43,250 nt of DNA, taken from positions 1 through 43,250 of the forward strand of contig JAFZIJ010000144.1 of assembly GCA_017554445.1 (NCBI GenBank), read 5' to 3'. Position 1 is the first letter of the stretch. Each line of letters begins with the position of its first letter. This DNA is from Victivallales bacterium. GTDB lineage: Bacteria > Verrucomicrobiota > Lentisphaeria > Oligosphaerales > Oligosphaeraceae. A program made the translations under genes and the position numbers. The notes below the pieces were generated by a model. The model was not told the origin of the DNA. It saw nothing but the letters and a program-made list of their open reading frames with translations, and searched no databases. This document shows positions 14,736 to 24,100 of the stretch, in pieces.

Positions 14736-16298
14736 ATGAAAACACTTTCGACACTTTTTCTTCTTGGTCTCGCCGTCTCCGTCAATGCATGGGAATACGA
14801 TTTTGTCAACGGCAAGCCATCATTCGACATCTATGCGGCGAACTACGATTCGAAGGCATGCTACGCTGAATATGCCGTCAATCCGCAAACGGGCAAACAG
14901 GCCCTGCATGTCGTCTGCGATACAACCAATCGTGGCTGGATGCATGTCTACAATCTGGAAGCCCAATCCATAGCGCCCTTCAAATACGGAAAATGCACCG
15001 TCAATTTCTCCACGACAGGCCCTCAGAAAATCTACCAGTTCGGCATGCGGCCCATGGATCGGGACAACGAGACGTTCTACTACTACCAGCCTGTCCGCTT
15101 GAACAAGGCAAACCAGTGGAGTCTCGTGTTCTACATCAACAATGTCAATACGAACTATCAGTCCGCTGTCAAACACGGGCCGATCGCCAACGGCGTCATG
15201 GACTTCCCGCTGAAAGGCGGCATGGGTGTCACATTCAGGCTCATGCGAGATAGCGGCATCTGTGATTTCTATCTGGAATCTGTTCATTTCCAAGAGATTG
15301 AAAAAGAAGACATTCCACCGCAACTTGCCAAAGCCACCACATATGACGATGTCGAAAAGCAGTTGGCCCAATTTCCACCGTGTTGCGAAGACATCATATC
15401 CCGAACAGTGGCTCTTTCCGGGCTGGATTCACTGCTGATGGTCGCCAATTCGGAGGACAGCGACATTGTCGGAAACTACTATAACAAACGTGTCAAAAAA
15501 GTGATTGATGAAATCAAGGCATGGAATTCCCCTGTGCCGAAATTGTGGAAGCTCTATAGTTCGGGCATTCTTGTGAAGGCCGCCGGAAAAGTGCTCGCGT
15601 TCGATGTCAACTGCGGTGTCGAAAGGACGTACACCAGCAAAAACCGCCGTCGTTATAAACTCAACCTATCCGATGAAAATCTGGAGGCGTTGACCGATCT
15701 CATCGACCGCAGCTACCACACCCATGAGCATTCCGACCATATAGGCTACGACCTCCTGCAGAAGCTTATTGCCAAAAAGAAGCTTGTCTTCATGACAGGG
15801 AATGCCATAAAATACTACAAATGCGAAAATTATCCCAACGTCATCCGCGCGGAGAAGCACAGCGAGCCAGGCTACTGGGTATTCGACAGCTCCCAGAAGA
15901 TGGCCAACCACCGTGTCCAAAATACGGCATTCGTCGTCGAACTCGTTCCAGGCACGAATCTGCTTGTGCGCGGCGACATCTACGAGCCGCCGGAAGTCGT
16001 CCGCATGTGCGAATATTTTCAATCGCAGGGCGCCTATGTCCACTATGCATCCGTTTCGCCAGGCGCAGGCATCCTGCCGGAAGCGTACAAGCGGTGGCAC
16101 ACGTTTATCATGGCGGCCCATGAATGGGAGTTCACGCATCGCAAACGCGGCGAACCAGGCGTCGCATGCCAAAGCTTCTCAGGCAATTACAGCGGTGCTT
16201 ACAGCCCATATGTCAACCAGGGTTGCGGCGAAGTCCTTTCATGGGGCGAATCCATCGAGCTGACGCCGCGTGCGGAAATCCCGCAGATGAAACACTAA
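14736..16298 (+). CDS. Exported protein with metallo-beta-lactamase-like fold
   Basis: The 520-residue protein begins with a signal peptide (MKTLSTLFLLGLAVSVNA, cleavage before WEYDF). Residues about 19-190 look like a beta-rich carbohydrate-binding-type domain. The second half has THEHSDH near residue 328, the HxHxDH zinc motif of the metallo-beta-lactamase fold. LVRGDIYEPP and MAAHEWEFTHRK further on are candidate Asp and His ligands. It probably hydrolyses something in the periplasm or outside the cell. I chose the ATG at 14736 because it begins the signal peptide; a TTG at 14691 and ATG at 14718 are in frame but add nothing hydrophobic. No Shine-Dalgarno site is visible. I do not recognise the subfamily; the GH9 gene next door suggests polysaccharide context, but the genes converge and are not one operon. 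Confidence 0.6.
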   Translation: MKTLSTLFLLGLAVSVNAWEYDFVNGKPSFDIYAANYDSKACYAEYAVNPQTGKQALHVVCDTTNRGWMHVYNLEAQSIAPFKYGKCTVNFSTTGPQKIYQFGMRPMDRDNETFYYYQPVRLNKANQWSLVFYINNVNTNYQSAVKHGPIANGVMDFPLKGGMGVTFRLMRDSGICDFYLESVHFQEIEKEDIPPQLAKATTYDDVEKQLAQFPPCCEDIISRTVALSGLDSLLMVANSEDSDIVGNYYNKRVKKVIDEIKAWNSPVPKLWKLYSSGILVKAAGKVLAFDVNCGVERTYTSKNRRRYKLNLSDENLEALTDLIDRSYHTHEHSDHIGYDLLQKLIAKKKLVFMTGNAIKYYKCENYPNVIRAEKHSEPGYWVFDSSQKMANHRVQNTAFVVELVPGTNLLVRGDIYEPPEVVRMCEYFQSQGAYVHYASVSPGAGILPEAYKRWHTFIMAAHEWEFTHRKRGEPGVACQSFSGNYSGAYSPYVNQGCGEVLSWGESIELTPRAEIPQMKH

Positions 16299-16316
16299 CG
16301 GATCTGTATGATTATT

Positions 16317-16346
16317 AACACAGAGTCATAAAGCCACAGAGAAAAA
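16317..16346. repeat. CACAGAG spaced-word tract between convergent genes
   Basis: ACACAGAG, ATAAAG and CCACAGAG follow at 9-11-base spacing and end in AAAAA. Same class as the tract at 14259. It fills most of the gap between two convergent genes. Confidence 0.7.
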
Positions 16347-16370
16347 TCTAAAACTCCGAATAGCCACCGC

Positions 16371-19300
16371 TCATTGCTTTTTATCTTTCAGCAGCAGTCC
16401 GAAGGCGGCCATCGTTTCAGCCTGATGGATCACGGTGCCTTCGTCCATGGCGATGGCCCAATGGCAATCGATGAATGCATGCATCACGGCGAAGGAATTG
16501 TCGTGAGGCGGATAAACGGTTGAACCATAATTATATCCCTGCCCGTTCCGATTCGGGCCTTGCACTTGCTGTCCAGACATGACCATGCCGGTTGGATTGT
16601 AGCGGCTGTTATGCAACGGCGCACGCACCGTGCGTTCGCCAAGCCCCACGATCCAACTGATATTCAACGGATTGGCACCCAACGTGTTATCGACGGTCCG
16701 TATCATCCATTCAAAATATGACTGCCGTTTTTTCAAATTCCTCGTCACGCCCCACGCATGCCAGACAGGCACAAGAAAATGCTCATAAGCACCCGTGCCC
16801 CAAGTAATTGGGGCAAATGGATGACGAATGAACTTGTAAGCCATTTTCTCTGATCCGTTAATGTACATATCGACTTCCTCTTCGATGGCGCGGATGACGG
16901 AATCTTTTAGATTGCGGTTCGCCATGCCGTCAGGAATCATCGAATATGCGAATGCGGCCAACGACAAATCATAGCTGTGGTCGTCTGTGATCATTTTCGC
17001 GGAAACATCTTTGAGCCATGGCGTAAATTTTTGGAAATCTTGATGATAGGTTTCATCAGCCGTCGTATGGAATAATTGCGCGGCCGCATATGCGCGGCTG
17101 GAGATCGCATATTCGCCGAACTTCTTCATGTCCTTCGTGTCTGGCTTGTTACGGCACCCCCAATCATACGCACGTCTGGCACGGGTGATATAATCATCCG
17201 CTAAATCCTTTTGTCCCAGTGACTTCAGGATGCGGGCCGCTTGTGCCATCGTACCGGCGAAAAGGAACGATCCTTTGCAATCCTTCGCCCATGCGAAATC
17301 GCCTTTCGGATCCTGTTCGGCGGACTGGATGAAATTCGGATCGCCATCTGATTCCGTTCCGTTGAACACGCCGCCGTCTTCATCCTGCAGGCCGATCCAC
17401 AATTTCAACGCCCACAACGCTTCATCCACGATGTCCGGAATGCCGTTATGGTTTTCTGGAATATTCAACTGACCATCGCTAAATTTCTGCGGAGCAAGCT
17501 CATAGGCATCCAATAGATTTTGTGCGACATCGATGTGGGAACGCGGATTGTAGTCACCCGCGTCATGATGGCCGCCAGACGCAACCAATCGTTTTGGAAC
17601 CATCGCCTGATGGCGAATCGACTGAAGCCGGATGTCATTCCCGTCAAGTACTTTGTTGTAGATGCGCAGTTCGTCGAAATAGCCGTTGGCGGCACCGCTT
17701 CCCCCCAACGCGCCGAAGATGAATTGCTTTCCAATCGTCCCTTTGTTCTTAAAACTATTGACCAGTTCGCCGTCGATATACAGCGACACTTCCCAATCAC
17801 GGCTTCCGCGTCCGTCCGCGGCGGCCATCGGCGCCACGACAATTCCCCAATGCCGCCAGATGTTGTCCCCCACGCGTTTATAAGTGGTCTTGCCGTTGTT
17901 CATGACTAAATTGGGCACGCCCCAGATGCATTTCAGCTGGAGTCCCGCATTCTTTTCTCCGAGAAGAGACAGGATGACACCATCAATCTTGTTTCCAGAG
18001 ACACGGTCATCCTTCCGATACCAAAAACTGAACGTAAGTCCTTTGTTTTCATCAAAATCGAGCTGCCCCGTAAAGCCATTGTCCCAACCACTGAGCGTCG
18101 TATAGACCTTGTCGTTTTCACCGCCTGTCACATCGCTGTCGGGCGCGAATTTCGCATCGCCACGCGGCGAAAGGGTCATGCCGCCATCAACAGCGTTGGC
18201 GGTGTCGCCTTCAAACGGATAATATGCAATCAATGAAGGCGATTGCAATATCTTGTCACGCGCGGGTTCCGGGCCTCGCAGATTCTTGACCATCACTTGA
18301 TTCTTTTTATCAATAAACTCCCCTGAACTGATCCGCTGCTGTGTTGTTTCAATGATGCCGTCCGCATGACAGGCGATGCGTCGCCACGGCGTAAACGGCG
18401 GGCCCAATTCAATGCCGCAACGCTGCAGGAAAACGCCATACGACGCCATCTGAAACGCGGATTGATAGACATCGTCACCGATGGCGAATTCCACGCTCCG
18501 TCCGACGCCGTCCACAGCGATGAAATACCGTCCCGGCGTCTTGAAGTCGTTGAAATCCAAGTAATAGACGTTTTCAGCAGAATGATTCACCTTGCCGTCC
18601 ATCTCCAAGCCGTTATGTCCAAGAACCGCCGTCCCGCGATAAGCTGTTTCACCGTTTTCGGCATTGACCAGATAAAACATCGGCGGCTTTTCGAATGCGA
18701 GCGCAAACGGCGCGAGCGTGGTTTTCGCATCCGCCTGGCCGTGTTTGCCGAGGGCTACATTGAAAAACTCATCTGCATCGACGGCGACGCCTTTGCTTTC
18801 ATCGCCGGCGCCGACGGCATTCTTGTCCGGAAACGAACCGAGCCACCGTCCAAGATAGGCGCGCTTCAACGGCACATTCGCCAGATAACCGACTTGGTTC
18901 ACCTTGATGGCATCGCTGAACGTGCGGCGCGAATTGAACGTAAATCCTGTCTCGTTCGCGCCAGAACATGCTTTCGGAGAAACACTTACCCTTACCTTGG
19001 CACCTTCCGCCAGCGGCCTGTCCAATTGCAGGAAAATCTCATGCGTCATGATGGCCGGAAACGGCCAGCCCATCGGCAGATAGGCGTCGATCTTGCTTCG
19101 CCGCCCGAACTTCAGAACCTTGACGGGCATCCCGTCCAACATGACGCTGTAATTCTTCAGATAATTGCCTGCTTCGGGCGAAAACGCCGCGCCGAACTCC
19201 AGACGGATGATGCCGTTGCCGACGGGACTTGCGCCACGTAGCCCCATCACCGTCAACGCCTGCTGATCTTCCTTCACATCAAGCGGTTGGACAAACTGCC

Positions 19301-19775
19301 CATTACGGAATGTCAACGTCGCCGCCGTGCAGGCCGACGACACCATCAATGCATCATCACCATAGCAGACGACGGAATATGCCTTGCCGTCCTCCATCGC
19401 CTTTGGTAGTTGCAATTCAACGAGATAGCGGTTAAATACCTGTACACCGCCCTTTCCTCCGGAAGGCGACACCAGTTCCTTCTCCTGCTTTTTGTTCAAC
19501 TGCACAGCCTTCAACGGCATGACGAAATGCTTGTAGGCGTAATACGGATCATCCTCGCTGACAATGCGATAGGACTTCCGTGCCTCCAAAACGCCGCTAT
19601 TGCAGGCATGGCCGATCGTCAGGCGAATCCTCTTCGAATCAATGGCCTCCGCGCGGCGCACGCCATAGGCCTGCCAGACAGCAGGCTTCTTGTCCATCAT
19701 GGAGACGATCCGCTGATCAGACTCCAGGGCCCATGCACCCAAAACAATCAAACTCAACAATAGCGGCAGTCTCAT
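16371..19775 (-). CDS. Secreted glycoside hydrolase family 9-like enzyme with inserted LamG domain
   Basis: This is a 1134-residue exported protein. The ATG at 19775 opens a signal peptide (MRLPLLLSLIVLGAWA) and has AAAGGA nine bases upstream. Residues about 25-280 are beta-rich and unknown. Residues 285-435 are a CelD_N-type Ig-like domain (SDAIKVNQVGYL...GRYFIAV). Then the GH9 region starts (VYQSAFQMASYGVFLQRCGI). About 215 residues of LamG/concanavalin fold (SLIAYYPFEGD to GYFDELRIYN) interrupt it before the GH9 catalytic motif GGHHDAGDY (735-743), which holds the two catalytic aspartates. The C-terminal active-site loops are LGANPLNISWIVGLG and APLHNSRYNP, where classic GH9 has HHR, and the late acid/base region reads MDEGTVIHQAE. 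The likely substrate is a beta-glucan or related plant glycan, but changed loops leave specificity open. Confidence 0.8.
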   Translation of the reverse strand: MRLPLLLSLIVLGAWALESDQRIVSMMDKKPAVWQAYGVRRAEAIDSKRIRLTIGHACNSGVLEARKSYRIVSEDDPYYAYKHFVMPLKAVQLNKKQEKELVSPSGGKGGVQVFNRYLVELQLPKAMEDGKAYSVVCYGDDALMVSSACTAATLTFRNGQFVQPLDVKEDQQALTVMGLRGASPVGNGIIRLEFGAAFSPEAGNYLKNYSVMLDGMPVKVLKFGRRSKIDAYLPMGWPFPAIMTHEIFLQLDRPLAEGAKVRVSVSPKACSGANETGFTFNSRRTFSDAIKVNQVGYLANVPLKRAYLGRWLGSFPDKNAVGAGDESKGVAVDADEFFNVALGKHGQADAKTTLAPFALAFEKPPMFYLVNAENGETAYRGTAVLGHNGLEMDGKVNHSAENVYYLDFNDFKTPGRYFIAVDGVGRSVEFAIGDDVYQSAFQMASYGVFLQRCGIELGPPFTPWRRIACHADGIIETTQQRISSGEFIDKKNQVMVKNLRGPEPARDKILQSPSLIAYYPFEGDTANAVDGGMTLSPRGDAKFAPDSDVTGGENDKVYTTLSGWDNGFTGQLDFDENKGLTFSFWYRKDDRVSGNKIDGVILSLLGEKNAGLQLKCIWGVPNLVMNNGKTTYKRVGDNIWRHWGIVVAPMAAADGRGSRDWEVSLYIDGELVNSFKNKGTIGKQFIFGALGGSGAANGYFDELRIYNKVLDGNDIRLQSIRHQAMVPKRLVASGGHHDAGDYNPRSHIDVAQNLLDAYELAPQKFSDGQLNIPENHNGIPDIVDEALWALKLWIGLQDEDGGVFNGTESDGDPNFIQSAEQDPKGDFAWAKDCKGSFLFAGTMAQAARILKSLGQKDLADDYITRARRAYDWGCRNKPDTKDMKKFGEYAISSRAYAAAQLFHTTADETYHQDFQKFTPWLKDVSAKMITDDHSYDLSLAAFAYSMIPDGMANRNLKDSVIRAIEEEVDMYINGSEKMAYKFIRHPFAPITWGTGAYEHFLVPVWHAWGVTRNLKKRQSYFEWMIRTVDNTLGANPLNISWIVGLGERTVRAPLHNSRYNPTGMVMSGQQVQGPNRNGQGYNYGSTVYPPHDNSFAVMHAFIDCHWAIAMDEGTVIHQAETMAAFGLLLKDKKQ

Positions 19776-19910
19776 AAAATCATCCTTTTGTTTTGATTTT
19801 TGGAAATAAAACATCATCATGGGACTCAACTTTCAGCACTATTTCGAGTTTTGCAACCGCCGTTTCCGAACTGTGTGTTTCTTATGAGATATTTTCAATA
19901 CAAGAGGTAA

Positions 19911-20059
19911 CAAGGGCGTCACCGCCCTTGAATTGGCTATTATATTATAGCGAGAAATACATGATTGTCCAACCACAACCGAATGGATTTATGTGGATTG
20001 AAGGACTTTTGCTCACATTCACAGACGTTTTTTTGCTAAAAATGCCAAAAATCGTCTGT
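19911..20059. repeat. Two stem-loops between the GH9 and EamA genes
   Basis: CAAGGGCG-TCAC-CGCCCTTG is a perfect eight-base stem at 19911-19930. ACAGACG (20021-20027) pairs with CGTCTGT (20053-20059), and the adjoining T-run and A-run lengthen the stem. Neither is followed by a clear T-tract. The rest of the 19776-20162 gap shows only AT-rich sequence including TATTATATTATA-type words near 19940 and 20097, possibly promoters. Confidence 0.5.
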
Positions 20060-20162
20060 CAAAGGACTTAGCCTCTTATGGATATTCGCCATGCCTTATT
20101 ATATTATTGTCATGTCATCGTTGCCACCTGCGGCAGCGTTTTTTCATCACCGTCGTTCTGTC

Positions 20163-21071
20163 ATGTCTGAATCATCCACCACAAAAGGAATATTGCTTGC
20201 TGTCCTGTCATGCCTTCTATGGGGCAGCCTCTTCATATTCGCGCGATATCTGGTTGGAACACCGTCAAAAATCGACCCCTATTCGCTTGTCTTCTACCGT
20301 TTCTCAACGGGCTCCGTCCTATTGCTCCTATACGCGCGATTCAAAAAACAGCCGCTTCTGCCGAGTTCATGGAAGCAGTTCTACGGCATATTCAAGACAG
20401 GTCTTTTCCTCTACTGGCTCATGGCCATCCTGTCTTTCATCGGGCAACGGACCGTCACGGCCATGACCGCCTCTCTCTTCGTCGAATCCGGCCCTGCCAT
20501 CATTCTCATCCTTTGGAAAATCATCTCGCGACAGAAGACGACGAAGATTGAAATCATCGCCTGCGTCATCGGTTTCATCGGTAGCATGCTTGTTCTCAAC
20601 ATCATATCCCCCAACGGTTTGCACCTCACGGGCCATCCATGGGGAATCCTCTGTGTCTTTTTGTCCGCCGTCAGTTGGGTCATCGGCGGCTATTGCGGCA
20701 AGGACCTCATGAAGAGCGGTTCACGAATCACCATCGTCGCATGGTGTATGTTGGTATGTGCCTTGCTGGATCTGCCGTTTCTCGCCATCATGCACAAGTC
20801 ATTGATCTTCCCGACAGCGCCTTCCGCATGGTTCGCGATTTTCGGCATGGCCGTTTTTCCGACCGCCATCGCCTTCGTGACATGGGGGGAGGCCATGGCA
20901 CGGCTCCCGCTGTGGCAGTTGAATCTTACGCAGAATCTTACGCCCGTCTTCACGCTCATCGGCTCCTATTTCATCCTCCACGAACCGCTGACGGCCTGGA
21001 ACGTGCTTGGCATCGCCATCGTCCTCGGCGGTTTGTCCGCCGCCGCGTTGAAATCCAAAAAGACAAGCTGA
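20163..21071 (+). CDS. EamA/DMT-superfamily transporter
   Basis: The 302-residue integral membrane protein has about ten hydrophobic segments and two EamA repeats. The first begins GILLAVLSCLLWGSLFIFARYL and contains FYRFSTGSVLL; the second ends NLTPVFTLIGSYFILHEPLTAWNVLGIAIVLGG, the usual last hairpin of the family. The cargo could be amino acids, metabolites or drugs; the sequence does not say. The ATG at 20163 (MSESSTTKG) starts just before the first membrane segment; 24 upstream codons in frame are non-conserved. Confidence 0.85.
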   Translation: MSESSTTKGILLAVLSCLLWGSLFIFARYLVGTPSKIDPYSLVFYRFSTGSVLLLLYARFKKQPLLPSSWKQFYGIFKTGLFLYWLMAILSFIGQRTVTAMTASLFVESGPAIILILWKIISRQKTTKIEIIACVIGFIGSMLVLNIISPNGLHLTGHPWGILCVFLSAVSWVIGGYCGKDLMKSGSRITIVAWCMLVCALLDLPFLAIMHKSLIFPTAPSAWFAIFGMAVFPTAIAFVTWGEAMARLPLWQLNLTQNLTPVFTLIGSYFILHEPLTAWNVLGIAIVLGGLSAAALKSKKTS

Positions 21072-21088
21072 CTTTTTCACTATACACT

Positions 21089-21139
21089 ATTATATTATAA
21101 AAAACCATTATCCATTATATTATAGAAAACCCATTATCC
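21089..21139 (+). repeat. Tandem duplication of a 25-26-base AT-rich unit
   Basis: ATTATATTATA followed by AAAACC and ATTATCC occurs twice head to tail (21089-21113 and 21114-21139). It lies directly upstream of the transglutaminase-like gene and may supply duplicate -10 boxes; the same ATTATATTATA word also stands near 19940. Confidence 0.65.
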
Positions 21140-21166
21140 ATAGCAACCCATCAAAAAGGACTTTTC

Positions 21167-24100
21167 ATGAAACGACATCTTGCCAGTCTTCTGATTCTCA
21201 TCCTTTCCGTCGCATGCATCGCAGCGGACGAACATGCCATGCTTGATCTGGACAAAGTCCAGGAAATCGCAAAAGGCGCGACAAAGGAGAAATTCCCTGA
21301 CGCCGAAGACGTCATGATCGACGACGTCATCGCCATCACCTACCAGAAGGACGGCACGTCCGAAACATGGGATGACACATGCGTCAAAATCCTCACGGAC
21401 AAGGGCGTACGTGACAACAGAACCCTTGGCGCGGGCTATAACATCAGTTACGCCAAGACGGAATTCACAACCATTGAAATCATCAAGCCAGACGGACGGA
21501 TCATCCCCATCGACATTGAAAAGAACGCCAAGGAACAGGTCAGCTCCGGCCAGATGGATTCCAACATCTATAATCCCAACAGCAAGTCGCTACGCGTTGG
21601 CGTGCCCGGCCTCGAAGTCGGCGACATCCTTCATTACATCAAACACACGAGAGTCTATAACTCCCGCATGCCCGGCCTCTTCTGTCACACCGAGCTGTTC
21701 GAATACACCAGCCCCATGATGAACTACACCGTCAAAATCGACGGTCCGGCGGATCATCCGCTGCGCAGCATCGCCCTCAAGGCCGAAATCCCCGGAACGG
21801 TCACGCATGAAAAGACAGAAGAAAACGGCCGCATCCTCTACAAATGGACAGTGAAGGATGTTCCGCGCATGTTCTCCGAACCAAACATGCCGTCGCTTTC
21901 GCGCGTCGTGCAGCGTCTTGGCGTCAGTACCGCCGGCAGTTGGAAGGAAGTCTCGCAGTGGTTCTGGAAAATCAACGCCCAGCACTTCATCGACGCTCCT
22001 GAAATCATCGAAAAAGTCAAAGAGCTCTGCAAAGATGCGAAGAACGAAGACCAGAAAATCCAAGCCATTTTCAAGTTCGTTTCGCAGGAAATCCGTTACA
22101 TGGGCATCACGCTTGAAAAGGACGCCCCCGGCTACGAGCCGCACGACATCACCCTCACGTTCAACAACCGCCACGGCGTCTGCCGCGACAAGGCAGGCCT
22201 GCTCGTCGCCATGCTCCGCATGGCCGATATCGACGCGTATCCCGTGCTCATCGACACCGGGCCATTGAAGGACGCGGAAATCCCGATCCCCTACTTCAAC
22301 CACGCCGTTACCGCCGTGAAATGCAAGAGCGGCGAATACATCTTCATGGATTCCACCAACGAAACGACGAAGGAGCTCTTCCCTGCGTATCTCAACCACC
22401 GCAGCATCATCATCGGCACGCCTGAAGGCGAAGATCTCCGTATAACGCCCATCACGCCAGCCGAAAAGAACATGATGGAAATCACCACCAACCTCTACAT
22501 TGACGACAAGGGCGACCTCACAGGCGAAAGCTTCTTCAAGTTCAACGGCTACAACGACAACGGTTACCGTGCCACCATGGCCCGCCGCACGCCTGAAAAA
22601 CAACGCGAATTCTTCGAAAGCATCGTCAAAAACATCGCCCCCGGCACGAGGCTGATCGACATGGAACTCAAGCCTGCTGACGTCAGCGACACGAACGTCC
22701 CGCTGACTCTCCGCCTCACGTTCGCCGCCGATTCCATCATGATCGACAACGGCAAAGTCGCCATGCTCAAGATCCCGAGCTTCTTCTCATCTGTCGGCAT
22801 GGCGAACAACATGCTTGGAAACACAACGCTTGAAAAACGCAAGTACCCTATGATGGTCAGAGTCGCCTGCGGCATCCATGAAGTCATCAACGCCACGTTC
22901 GATCCGATCTGGGGCGGCCTTGCCTACCTTCCTTCCTATCCGAAAGTCGATTGCGACACGATGCTGAAGACCTGCAAAGTCTCGTTCAAGAACGACACGC
23001 TCACGCAGGAAAGCACATACGCCATCAAAACCGTCGAATTCTCACCGGAACAGTATCTGGAATTGAAGAAGAACCGCCGTCGCTTCGGCGGCATCGGCAA
23101 AATGCCGATTTTCGACCGCTCCATCCCGCGGCAGAAGCCTATCATCAAAAAAGAATCCACGGTGAAGAAAGCCTCCGACCAGCCGGAATCGGATTTTGAA
23201 CTGCTCGACAGGCAGGATGTCTATACGTTCACCGACCCGTACCATTGGAATGTCAAGACCAGCGTCCGCCGCAAGATCCTTACCTATAAAGGAAAGAAAG
23301 ATTTCTCCGAACTGAAGCTCAACTACGCTCCCGTGCGCGAATCTGTCAAGCTCAACTACGCTCGCGTCATCAACGGCGATAAAGTCCAGAACATCAGCGA
23401 ACAGGAAAAGAACCTCATGGACGCCTCATGGGTCGCCGGTGCGCCCAAATACGATCCCACGAAGATTCTCGTCTGCAGCCTGCCGGGCGTCGAAATCGGT
23501 AGCATCATCGAATATGAATACGAAATGGACTGCGCGGGCACATGGCCGTGCCAAAGCTCATTCATCTTCCAGGATTACGCCCACGTCGTTCATCGCAGAC
23601 TCGTCATCAACGTTCCCGAAAAACTGCCGTTGTATGCGAAATACCATCCAGGCGGCTGGTTGCTGAAGACGAAGGGCTTCGAAAAGTTCGTCTCCAGCAC
23701 CGTCGAAAAGAAGGACGGCATGAAGACGCTGGTGTGGGACGCGTCGAACATACCTGCGCTCGCACGTGAAAACGACCTGCCGTCATTCACGATGTTCACG
23801 CCCAGCGTCGTCATCGGTTTCGGCGACTGGAAACAGCATGCAGCCGAAGTGTTCGCGGAACTGAAACGCCATGCGACGGCGGGACCGGAAGTCCAAAAAC
23901 TCGCGGAAACACTCCGTGGAAACAACGATCTGGAAACGATTCGCAATATCCGTGACAAGGCGATGAAGAGCATCCGTATCGCGGGACCTTATTTCAACTA
24001 TCTCTCGTACAAGAACATCTGCGATGCGGAGGAGACGCTTCGCGACGGCTACGGCAATCCCGCCGCCCGCGCTATCCTCATGTCCGCCATGCTCTCGCAT

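Noticed and set aside
18366..19241. 291-residue plus-strand frame
   Set aside because: It is antisense to the GH9 gene, Arg-rich and without motifs.
19793..20071. 92-residue plus-strand frame upstream of the EamA gene
   Set aside because: It starts within the GH9 leader, crosses two stem-loops, and its composition is not protein-like.
21590..22603. 337-residue minus-strand frame
   Set aside because: Mirror of the high-GC coding bias of the transglutaminase-like gene; the sense strand has full domain motifs.
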